Source of the DNA: Diadophis punctatus similis
Taxonomy: Eukaryota > Chordata > Lepidosauria > Squamata > Dipsadidae
Direction of reading: 5' to 3'
Length of the DNA: 64,000 nucleotides
Assembly (NCBI GenBank): GCA_023053685.1
Contig: JALIGW010000001.1
Span: 227,534,934 to 227,598,933, forward strand
Numbering within the stretch: the stretch's first letter is position 1; each line of letters begins with the position of its first letter. Shown here one piece after another: positions 12,089 to 23,500 of this stretch. Below the pieces are notes generated by a model that was not told the DNA's origin, ran no database searches, and saw nothing but the letters and a program-made list of their open reading frames with translations. The position numbers and the translations under genes were made by a program.

Positions 12089-12852
12089 TATAGGCAAGGA
12101 AAGGTAGAAGTCATAAAGAGAGAAAAAACTATAGTTGTAAAGTTCAAATAAGTAAAATAGAATCTAAAACGTCACAGAGGTTACAGTTTTATAATATATC
12201 CTTAGTTACTTTTTATAAATTATGAAATATATGACTTTTTAAAGAAGTAAAAATCACCAGTAAGCTCTAAACCAGAAATCCATTAAGCTTTAAACTGGAA
12301 ATTCATCCTGGTTAATGCAGATAATCAACTAAAATTACAAACTCTAATAAATTAGATAAAAATAATATACTGTAATAAATTAGATATTAAAAATCTACTT
12401 GCTCATGGAAATTGAAATATAAATTGCATAACTAGAAAAAAAAATAACATTGGGGTATGGTGCAAATACATGTATCAAATTGCAACACAGGAATGGTTTC
12501 CATCTAGAATTGAATTCTGCATCAGATTTAGTTTTAGATAGGAAGTTATTCTGGAGACCGAGGTATACTGCCACAAGTTGGTTAACTATTTTTCCAAGGA
12601 AGGAACCAAGCAACCTTATGTATAAGAAATATATCCCTGTGGCAGTTAACATATTCAAAACTGGTTCATCATCTTTATTAGAAAGCAAAAAGGATCGCTT
12701 GTTCACCCCTTTTCCCTCTAGTCTTCCATTATGTTCTGTCTCCCTCAGCTGAACATTGTGGGCTTTCTTTTTTAGGCAGCTAAGCACATTTTGATAACAT
12801 AATGGGTTGTCACAAGTGACCATTTTATTATCTAGGGATGTAGGTCCTAGAA
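12089..12852. other. Intergenic, nothing recognised
   Basis: AT-rich sequence between two elements. No exon-like conserved coding pattern or repeat ends seen. Confidence 0.5.
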
Positions 12853-13817
12853 CAGTGATGGCGAACCTTTTTTGGCTCACGTGCCACACCCATGCCTTCC
12901 CTCCGCGCATGCGCACAACCCCCGTTGCTGCCCCCCGCGCATGCGCACCACCACCACTGCCCCCCCGCATGCGCACAGGCTTCAGGTTGGCCCGTGGTGT
13001 GCTGAGGTGTCTGGTAATACTAACAGACACCTTGGAACACATTGCATCACCTTGGAACTCATTTGCATATGACTCAGAAGGAGGAATTTCCCAGGTTCTT
13101 CAAGAGACGTACTTAACCTAACACAAACCATAACCTAACCCTAACCCTAAATCCTTGCAGGAGCTTGCTGGTCAGTTCCTGTGGCCATTTCACAATGACC
13201 TCTTCATCCAAGTGCTTGTGTGTGTGTGTGTGTTTGCCTCAATTGTATCATCATCAACTTAACCTCAACTTAACTTAATCCTTGTGTGTGTGTTCTCTCA
13301 TCTTAAAGCCTTCCAGGAGGTGGTCTCCTCCTCCTCCCTGCCTCCCCCCATCTTCAACTTCTTCAGCTCCCCCAGTGGCTGTTGATGGTATTGCAGTCTT
13401 TTTTTCAGGTTCTCCTGTGTCATGGTGTGCCGAGGTGTCTGGTAATACTAGACTCCAGAATGCAAAAAACGGCCCAACAGGAAAACCGGAAGTCCATTTT
13501 TCCAAAGTTCCAGTTTGCCCGTTGGGCCGTTTTCCGCACTCCAGAGGCTTCAGGAGGTTTCCCTGAAGCCTCCGGAATGCAAAAAACGGCCCAACAGGCA
13601 AACCAGAAGTCCGTTTTTCCGAACTTCTGGTTTGCCTGTTGGGCCGTTTTTCACACTCCTAAGGCTTCAGGGAAGCCTCCTGAGGCCGCCAGAGGGCAAA
13701 AATGGCCTTCCCCAAGGCTGAAAATCATAGAGCTGACATAGGGCAACACCTCGCATGCCCTCCGATATGGCTGTGCGTGCCATCTGTGGCACGTGTGCCA
13801 TAGGTTCGCCATTGCGG
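12853..13817. mobile_element. hAT-type element, 'CAGTGATGGCGAACC' family
   Basis: Starts cagtgatggcgaacc and ends with its diverged complement, flanked by tcctagaa/tcctagca (7 of 8 bases). The interior has inverted blocks built on aaaaacggcccaacagg and a short (CCTAAC)n run near 13120-13150. Three relatives lie at 26069, 41917 and 46877. Confidence 0.85.
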
Positions 13818-14044
13818 TCCTAGCATCATTCTTTGAATAATATGCTAGAGGCTGATTTTTGCATTTCCTTTAAAAAATTAAAAATCCATAAGGCTGAAAA
13901 TTAGTAGGATACCAAAAAAAAGAGCATTTGGCAGACATCACATTACTGTCTAATATAACAAATATTTTTTTGTTTAGATGATGAACTAAATCACTTGTAG
14001 TCATCGGGAGCACTGTGCAGTTAATTTTGGAATATTTATTTTCC

Positions 14045-14106
14045 CCTACGCTGGGAGTTGAAGTCCACAAGTCTTAAAGTTGCTAAGGTTGGAGACCCCT
14101 GTTCTA
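14045..14106. mobile_element. Partial short hAT-like MITE
   Basis: Matches the right half of the palindromic element at 53221-53331 (gggagttgaagtccacaag...ggttggagacccctg). The left half is absent. Confidence 0.7.
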
Positions 14107-14577
14107 GTGACTGCTAGAATTAAGTTTGAAGTTGCAAACTACAGTCACTAGAAATGAAACCCAACTTGTAGCATTTAAAATATTACTTCTTTGGTTGTCC
14201 CATTACTTTGGAGCTCTCATTCTCATCCCCCTCCTCCCAGATCCCCAACTAATTAAACATAAGAAAACTCTCACAAGCATGTAAGATAAACAATTTAATC
14301 TTAAATCATGTATTAAATTAAAATATGCTAGTTAAATTTAGATCTGCAAATAGGCTTTTAGACATTTCTCAATTTACTCAATTTCAGTGAAGCTAAATGA
14401 GCTATTTGCTAAACATTATGGACATTTACAGAAAGTTCTCATCTTGCCTAGCTGAGATTTGGAACCCAACTATTCTTTGTTGGTGCTTCTGTTAATCAAA
14501 ATAAAAATCTAGTTTGGCCATTTTATCCATTCCTACTTGGAAACACATTCGATAGTATTCTTGGCAAATGCTCATAG

Positions 14578-14785
14578 GCGGGGTGAAATGCTACTGGTAG
14601 CGGCGGGCGGCGGTGGTTCGGAGAACTGGTAGTGGTGGCAGCGCGAGGCTCCGCCTACCCGCCTGGACGTTGCCATTTCTCTCTTTTTAACCCCCTGCAC
14701 ATGCGCAAAGCCTTCTGCGCATGCGCAGAGGGTGGAAAAGCACGAGCTTCCGAACTGGTAGGGAAGGTAAGTAGATTTCACCGCT
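14578..14785. mobile_element. hAT-type MITE with perfect 8-bp TSD
   Basis: Flanked by gctcatag on both sides (14570-14577 and 14786-14793). Ends gcggggtgaaatg and gatttcaccgct are diverged forms of the CAGGGGTGAAATTC termini at 4089. The interior is GC-rich. Confidence 0.85.
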
Positions 14786-16525
14786 GCTCATAGGATCAGT
14801 CTTTAAATTGTTCATGTTAAAATGATGCCTCTAAAGTGGAAATAACAAGTCCCATGTAGGCATTTGTTCTAAAAAATGGAGTTGACACGAGAAGAACCTT
14901 ACTTTCAACATGTTGTTCTCGTTGTCCTTTCTCCCCACTGCATATAATAGATTCACTGTCTTCTGATAGATGAATTTCAGAATTTTGATACCGCAGTCAA
15001 TGGACACAATGCAAGTGGAGAAAACCAAACATAAGAGTTGCATGTAATATCATCTGTCACATCACTAAAAGAATCCACCTAACACACACTTATCATCCCT
15101 CCCCAAATACTTATACACCATGTATACACAAGCAATCTGTCTTCTGGGATGTGTTCTCAAACCAACTACGAAGTTAAAAGTAAAACCAAATTCTACTAAG
15201 AATATCAACAGATTCTCGTCCTAGGTCAGATGATCTCTGAAATGCCTAAATTTCATGGCATTAGCTGAAGTTGGTAAAATTAGACATTTAAAAGGATACC
15301 AAAGCTTTAAGAAAGAATAGTGTTACAACGGAAGATATGAAAAAAAAATTTTTTTAGTTTGGAGGCATCATTTTTCTGGAAGTGGTGGGAGCATTTTATT
15401 ATCAGAGAGCCATCAGTCTTCCCTCTATGGGGAATTCAGTTCTTCCTCTTTCATTTCCCTTGGGTTGCACAAAGAGAAGGGAAGGGCTATACATATTTAG
15501 AAATATGGGGGGGGAGGTGGAGCTCAAGCCTTTTCAAAATGAAAAAATTTCAGGAAATGAAAATAGAAGGCAAGGACACAGCTGCTGCTGACAAATAGAG
15601 AGCAGAGGCCAAAATATGTCTGAGCACAGACCTAGTAAGTATCAATCTTTAATTCCTATTAATTGCTATGTATGGTTGAGAAGATTAGATGAGAGGTGGT
15701 CTAGGTGTCTGCAGCCTTATACTACCTGGATACTTTCACTAGGGCACACATGTGGGCCAGGGGTTGCCCATCCCTTCTTTTTACAGGCTGGGCTGTAGCA
15801 ACTTTGATGCAACTTTTTTTTAGAAGTGTTTTTTTTCAATTGGATTCATGCAAGTTGCTAAGCCATAAATCATGGTTTACATCACGTACTAAGCAGTAAC
15901 TTTAATCAGCTGTCCAACAATGGGACCCGCTCATAACATACCGATACTTATCATTGACCTGCATTCTTGAAATCAGGCTGCTAAATTATGGTACAAGATT
16001 GTATGAATCCCAGCAAAGTCAATCCTTTGCCTCATATTTTATACGATTGTGAGATGGAAGTCTCCACATGGAAGTTATTCCTTAATATACTATTTTGAAT
16101 TGTAACTGTCAGAACTGGGATATTATTTCCGTGACTATAGTACAGAATAAATTATTTTCAGTGTTGTTATACATAAATAATCTAGATTGTTATTATTAAA
16201 AAAAACATTTTAGAAGGAATGTTTGCATTTTGTTCAGAAAATGGCTTGCGTTGAAGGTAGATGCTCTTTTTTAAACTGGGTAGTATCAGCTATTGTTATT
16301 ATTGTTATTATCCCTCCAATTTTGGGGACAGTCCTGAGTAATCTGAAATTATCTCTATCTGCAGCTTTCCCCCCATTCTGTTTGAAGCTATATATAATAC
16401 ATTTTTAAAATACTGAACTGTCCTCTTGCTCTTCTTCCTACTATTTCTGTTTTCCCCATCCCTTTCTCTGCCTGCATACAGACCTTTTCTAATAATGAGC
16501 ATGTTTCAGTCTTTTTTCTAGCACC
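14786..16525. other. Unassigned region upstream of ROCO exon
   Basis: No repeat ends or convincing exon recognised. A 5' exon of the ROCO gene carrying its start codon could lie here but cannot be identified by eye. Confidence 0.4.
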
Positions 16526-16611
16526 GACACTGATGATGTTACCTAGTTTGGGTAATGAAACATCTGCAAGAAAACCACCAAGTTCAGAGAGCACCAAGAA
16601 CCCCTCAATGT
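16526..16611. mobile_element. LINE 3'-end fragment
   Basis: The sequence gatgatgttacctagtttgg followed by gtaatgaaacatctgcaaga resembles a common squamate LINE tail; related tail sequence (gaagacgtttcgcttctc) occurs at 38095-38229. It ends only about 40 bp before the ROCO acceptor. Confidence 0.6.
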
Positions 16612-16652
16612 TTCTTCCTTAATGACATCATCTCGTGTTCTTTGTTCCTCAG

Positions 16653-17520
16653 GGCAAGAAGTCAATGAAGTGACCCTTTCCAGATTAAGACTCCGAGTTC
16701 TTCCACTTGAAGTGCTACAAAATAACAGTATAGAGAGCCTGAATCTGGACCGGAACAAGCTGAAACATGTCACCGGGATTTCAAACCTTTACAACCTGAA
16801 AAAATTGATTTTGTCGAAAAATGCTTTGACAGATTTCCCAGTGGAAATCCGGAACCTGATCCATCTGGAGAAGCTCGAGCTCAATCAAAATCAAATCCGA
16901 GATATCCCAGAGGGGATCTTCTCTTCTCTCCCTAAGTTAAAACATCTCCGACTTAACAACAACCATTTAGACAGTCTTCCTAAGGATTTAAGTTCCTGCC
17001 GGGACTGTCTCCAGTATCTGAACTTGTCCACAAACGCATTTAAAGCCATCCCTCAAGTAGTCTTGGAGTTGAAAAACTTGCAAGAATTCTACGTGCAAAA
17101 TAACTTTTTGCATCAGCTCCCTAAAGAGATGTTCACAGAGCTGTCCCTGAAGATGTTCAAAGTAAATGGGAACTCCCTGAGGGAACCCCCAGACGAAGTA
17201 TGTGCAGGGGGCATCAAACAGATCATCAGTTACTTCAACCAGCTAGAGAACGGACAAGCTGAGGAGGACAAGCGTGTCAAGACCATGTTTTTGGGGACAT
17301 GCTTAGCAGGAAAGTCTACAGTGTGCAAAAGTTTAAAGCAGAGACAAATTGTTCGACTATCCGAGGAAGAACGCACCGTCGGGATTGAGATAAGCGAGTT
17401 CCATATCCAAGGCTTCACCTTTCTCTTTTGGGATTTTGCTGGCCAGCTGGAATACTATGTGACCCACCATATGTTCATTACTTCACAGGCCCTTGTCATC
17501 TTGGTCATTAACCTTCACCA
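16653..17520 (+). CDS. ROCO gene exon: LRRs and Roc P-loop
   Basis: Acceptor ctttgttcctcag, donor CA|gtaagt. An in-frame ATG at 16622 would make this the first exon, but it lies in sequence that looks like a polypyrimidine tract plus acceptor, so an upstream exon is more likely. Seven LRRs run from about residue 35 to 190 (counted from that ATG). The P-loop Lys is near residue 231 and the DFAG switch at about 271-274. Conserved hydrophobic LVILVINLHQ follows at the exon end. Confidence 0.9.
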
Positions 17521-20500
17521 GTAAGTGTTCTCTGGCTTTCTTTGCCAACATGTATTGTACCGTATTTATGAATGAGATTTATATGGTCACCCAAATTATA
17601 AACTATAATTCAGGACAACTAGTGTGGATTTTAGGGCACACAACAAAAAATAAGCAAAAAAAAAACAAACCACAAAGATAGGATGCAATATAATCAAGGC
17701 CGAACAGCAATCATATTTATATTCTTCACACTATCAAGCAGGCACATCCAACATCCTGGCCCTAATGCCAAGAAGCATGAAATGTTTTTCAGTGACAGTT
17801 CCCTTTAATTTAAGTGGAACAGATAGATCTAAATATGCACACCTAGTTCTAAATGAGTCACATTTAAATGCTTAAAACTTTGGCTGATTCTTGGTGGTGA
17901 TATTATAGAGGTAACAATCACCGCTTTTCTCCTCCTTCATTGCTATCTGATAAGTGGGGCATCTAAGGCTAAATGTCATGCCAGTCCATCTGAACTCACT
18001 TCCAGTAAACCAGCATAGGGTTGCACTGCACGGTTTCTGAAGAAAATACACAATTTTTATACTAAAAATTAATTCTTGTAAGATTTTTTGACCCAAAAGG
18101 AACTTTACCACATAAAAAAAAAGTATCCTTTTAATCAGTCCTGCCCAGAGTTTTGAACTTTCAACAATGGGTATCTGAGCTGAATTCTCAGCAAGCCAAA
18201 TATACAGTAGCAATCGAAAGATCAATTTCCTATTGTTTCTGTCTAAAGTTGAAAAAGAATTGAGCGCCCACAGAATGTATTTCTCATATTTAGTTACAGA
18301 TACTTCATACTTTTCTGCACATCTTTTTTAAATGGTTCATTTTTGTTGACTTGTCTTTTTGCCTCCAATGATGGATATATTAAATAATATTACACTTCAA
18401 CTCATTTTGCAGTATGCCGAGATCATATGTTTGATACTCTGGGCCAGCCTTTTTTATTTCAGGAGAAAGGAACTGCTTGTAGTGTCACTGATGGATAAAG
18501 CCTGGCAGATGGCTGTTTAGTGTCTCCTTGCTTTGAATTTTTACTTAAAGAGCTCTGCACTATTTTACAAATAATAGTATATACCGTATTTTTCGGACTA
18601 TAAGACGCACCTTAGTTTTTGGGGAGGAAAATAAGAAAAAAAAATTCTGCCTACCAGGATCCATCTGGCTAGTGTCCTAGCCTGGAACAGGTATATTAGC
18701 CTTGCAAAGCTCCATTTGAAAAGCTGCTTTTTCAGCCTTGCAAAGCTCCATTTGAGAGGTTGTTTTCAGCCTTGCAAAGCTCCGTTTCAGAGGCTGCTTT
18801 TAGCCTTGCAAAGCTCCGTTTGAGAAGCTGGTCGGGGCTACATTCGGTGTATAAGACGCACCCAGATTTTCACCCTCTTTTAGGGGGGAAAAAGGTGTAT
18901 CTTATGCTCCAAAAAATACAGTAACTTTAATGAGGAAGTTGAGGAAGAAAAATAAACTCCAGGTGAGTTGCCAGTATTACATGATGATTGGGACTACAGG
19001 TAGTCCTCGGTTTACAACAGTTTGCTTAGTGACCATTCAAAGTTACAACAGCAAAAAAAGTGAGTTATGACCATTTTTCACACTTATGACTGTTGCAGAA
19101 TCCCCATGGTCAGGTAATCAAAATTCAGATGGTTGGCAACTGACTCATATTTACAATGGTTGCTGTGGCCTGGGATCATGTGATCCCCTTTTGTGACCTT
19201 CTGACAGGCAAAATCAATGGGGGAAGCCAGATTCACTTAACAGCCATGTTCCTAACTTCACACCTGAAGCAATTCACTTAACAATGGTGGCAAGAAAGGT
19301 GGTAAACTGGGGCAAAAATCACTTAACCAATATCTCACTTAGCAACAGATTTTTAGGTCTTAAATGGAGGACTATCTGTATTGAAAATATTTGCATTTAA
19401 ATAAGCTAGTTTATGAACACGTTGGCGGGTCAGTTGGCTCAGTTTTATTTATTTATTTATTTATTTCTACGCTCTTATAGGCCGCCCAATCCCGTAGGAC
19501 TCAGGGCGGCGTACAACAAGTGATCCGTCACTTTTCTTTTCATAGGTATCAGCTTACCAACGACTCCTTCAAGGATCTTGTTGGATTTTGGATTAGCAAC
19601 CTCTTTATGCGAGTGCCAAATTCTGTAGTCCTTCCTGTGGGAACTCACGTGGACGCTTGTTCAGAAGAGGAGGTTGAAGAAAAGAAAAAGGATATCATAT
19701 CCAAGATACAGGCCATGCTGGAGGAGAGACAGATCAACCTAACTCACCTTATTACTAACCTGGAAGACAATGAGGAATCGGAGTTCTATGAAGACCAGTG
19801 GACTCGAGTGAAAGAAATGGAAAATTGCACCCTTACAGTAAGGAATACTGTCGTGTATATTTCATATACAATGATCTTGACCCAGAAACTGCAGGCATGC
19901 AATTGGCCAAACATCTTAGGAAGCAATCTAAAGCAGCGATGACATAGGTCCTTTTTTTTTTGTCCAAATCTCTAGCCAATCAGATGACTCCTACTTTTAG
20001 GAGAGAGGGAGAAATGTTACAGTTGTCCTAATTTTGTTATGCCATACATAAATATGTATGACATCTCCTATTCCACTCCGTTCTGTGCTGAGCTTCCACA
20101 AAAGCTAGACACCAAGCAGTATGTTAGTAATTCCCCTCTTCTCTGCTTGCCTATTTGAAGTTCTCTTTGTCTCTATGCATTTTCTGTTCTAGATTCTAGA
20201 TCTTGTTCCTGTCAACTGCATGGATTACCTGGACATTAAAAAACTGGAAGAAATCATTTTGGAGCATGTCAAGAATGAAGAGCTCTTCCCCAATGTCATC
20301 CAAGTGCTCCCCCCTATCTATAAACAAGTAGAAGCAGCAATTGTGGATATGATGCAAAATAACGAAGAGATGACCGAACATGGCAAGTAAATATTATTAG
20401 TGGCATTTTATAGATTTCCTCTTTCTTTTCTTTACTGTGGTGGTGTTAAGTGGGAGCAATCCCTTTGGGAACATGTGCAATGGAACATGTGTATTTCACC

Positions 20501-23500
20501 ACAGCTGTATAGCCACAACTAGCTCAGAACAATTATTTGGGGCTGTTTGCGTGGGCCTAAATTAAAACTCTGAGTTCATTTGGGTATCTAGAGCCACTGA
20601 GGCAATAGGCCTTCTGGTGGTTGCCTCCTCTTTGTGCCAGCGAAGTTTATTTGGGTGCTACATTTCCTGATTATTTAGGGCAAGTATTTATTTAAAAAAA
20701 TAAAAATCCACATAAATCAATGTTTTAATTGATTTGTTAAATTAATTAATTAATTAATTATAAGCCTATTGGATAAAAAAGTTAATTGACTGGGTTCAAA
20801 GACTTGGAACATTAGAAAGAGAAAGAACCCTTTGAATGAAGTTCCAATGGCAACATTCTTGTGTGTACGTGTATGTACCTTTCAGTCATTTTTTTTTTAC
20901 TCCTGGTGACTGTATAGTCTTTGTAGTTTTCTTAGCAAGGTTTTCGGAAGTGGTTTGCCATTGCCTCCTTCCTAAGGCCGAGAGAGACTGACTGGTCCAC
21001 GGTCACCCAGTTGGCTTGGTGCCTAAGTCACCATCTCTCAATTTCTAGCCTGATGCCTTAACCATTACAGCAAACTGGCTCTCTCTCCTTAATTTAGGCA
21101 GCCATAATAAATGAATCATGCTGTGGAAAGAAAAAAAAATGAGACCCATATTTCCCACTTAAAATTATAAATTCAAACTCTTACACTAAGTCGTTGGGGA
21201 TGGCAACATCCCACCTTCCCCAAAGGCATATAATTTCAACAGCAACAAGACTTCAATAAAAAAGCCTTATCCTAAATGCTCAGAATTTAATGCATGTCAT
21301 AGATTGATAACATTATCTTATGATTCTCAAACCTGTGTTTATAACTGAATATCAGAGATCAAACCTGGGCAAGCTAATTTAAATGCCAAAATAATATTCA
21401 CCTAGTAGAATTGGCCTTATTTATTTTTCTTTTGATTTTGCTCATTTAGAAGTCCAGGTAGTTCTCAACTTACAAACAGTTCATTTAGTGACCGTTCAAA
21501 GTTACAACGGCACTGAAAAAAAGGAGTGCTTTTCACACGTACAACTGTTGCAGCATCCCTATGGTCACGTCATCAAAATTCAGATGCTTGGCAACTGACT
21601 CACATTTATGACGGTTGCAGTGTCCTGGGATCATGCAACCACCTTTTGCAACCTTCTGACAAGCAAAGTCAATGGGGAAGCCAGATTCACTTAAGAACCG
21701 TGTTACTAACTTCACAACACCGGTGATTCACTTAACAACTGTGGCAAGAAAACTCATAAAATGGGACATAATTCATTTCACAACTATCTCACTTAACAAC
21801 ACAAATGTTGGGCTCAATTACGGTCGTACTTTGAAGACTACGTGTCGCTTGGAGCATAGAACGTACTGTTGGTTGACTGGCTGAGGCTGACTTTCTCGAA
21901 GCAGCCCCTCAACAAGTGCTCTTCTAATATTTTAGGGATGGTGAATTTCAATCTTTTACACAGCAAGCTGTCCCGGCAGTATCCTTTGGATAGAGAACTT
22001 CTGCGGGATATTTTGAGATACCTTCATCGCATTGGATTAATTGTATGGTATGAAAAGATCAAGCAGCTGAAGGGCACCGTGTTCTTACGTCCAACTATTC
22101 TGATCACTCTCTTCAAAGTGAGTACCTCCTTCATTCCACCTTAGCACCAGGGGGCCCTTGCTTCTCTGAAGTTAGCTAGAAGCCAAATTTCCAGAGACCA
22201 TAGGTTTAAAAAAAATGGTTCTCTTCAGTGGTGGGTTCCTACCAGTGCGGTCCACTCTATCGCACCGGTAGCGGTGGGCTGGTGACGTCACCAAGAGGTT
22301 ACCAACCCGGTGCGGTCGGTTGCTGGTCCCTAGGAGCCGCCATCTTTTTTTCAGAATTTCTAGGCTTTTTTTCTTCCTTCACATGCGCAGAAGAAAAATC
22401 ACACGAGGGGGCGCGTGCGCGTAGCGAGTGCGTGCATGCACAAAATGTGGTGATGCACACGTAGCGCACCGGTAGCAAGGTAAGAGAGCAACCCGCCCCT
22501 GGTTCTCTCGTATGCAGTGGTGGGTTCCTACCAGTGCGGTCCACTCTATAGCACCGGTAGCGGCCTGCTGGTGATGTCACAGTACCGGTGTGGTCAGTCC
22601 CTGGGCATCGCCATTTAAAAAAAAAATTAATTTTTTTTTTAAATTTTCTTCTGCGCATGCCCAGAAGCTGAGCTTCCGACACTGCGCATGCGCTGCCTTC
22701 CTACCCCACAGTAAGTCCAAGCAGGGGAGGATGGCTGAGGGAGCGCATGAGATGCTGAAAGAATGGGCAGCAGGAGCTATCTCCATTCCCCTCCCTTCAG
22801 CAGTCCGAGAAGCCAAGAACGCGTGGTAATGATCCTAGGCATTTTCGCACGTTTGAGGCTTCTCGTGCTGCTGAGGGGAGAGGGAATGGGCGGCAGGACC
22901 TATCTCAGTTCCCTTCTCTTCAGCAGTCCAAGAAGCCACGAACGCGCAGTGATGATCCCAGGCATTTTCGCATGCTCGAGGCTTCTCGAGCTGCTGAGAG
23001 GAGGGGGAACGGGCGGCAGGAGCCTAGGATCATCGAATGGGGAGAAGCATTCAGGCCAGACGGACCCTCCTAAAAGAACCGCTGCCGCGGTCTTGCAGCT
23101 CCCGCTGCGGGGGGCTGCATTGCGGGTGGGCAATGCCCCCCGCTTCTCCGGCCGCTGCCAAGCTCCCGAGGCCCACGCCCACCTGGTCACATGGCTGGCA
23201 AGCCACACCCACAAAATAAGCCACGCCCACAGAGTGGTAGTAAAAAAATTTGGAACCCGCCCCTGCTTGTATGTATAACCTGCTCCCAATCGTAACAGAC
23301 ACTTTGCGGGATGCTACAAAGTCAAAACAAAACCCAAAAACAAATTTAAACCATTAAAATAATGGCATAAACAATCTTCCATAGACTCAACAGTAGCTGC
23401 CAAAACGTCCCCTTATCTTTTCTCCCAAGTCCCATTCAGCAAAGATTATTATTGATATGAATGAAAAGTGCTGGATTTTGAGAAAGGGGTGGGGTCATTC

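Noticed and set aside
12395..13042. 215-codon minus-strand open frame
   Set aside because: Half of it is hAT element sequence and the rest shows no homology or splice support.
13115..13152. Interstitial telomere repeat
   Set aside because: Only a few imperfect CCTAAC units inside a hAT element; too short to support a fusion or telomere origin.
17114..17524. ROCO gene as a short single-exon protein ending at TAA 17522
   Set aside because: A perfect donor precedes the stop, and downstream exons continue the Roc-COR domains in phase.
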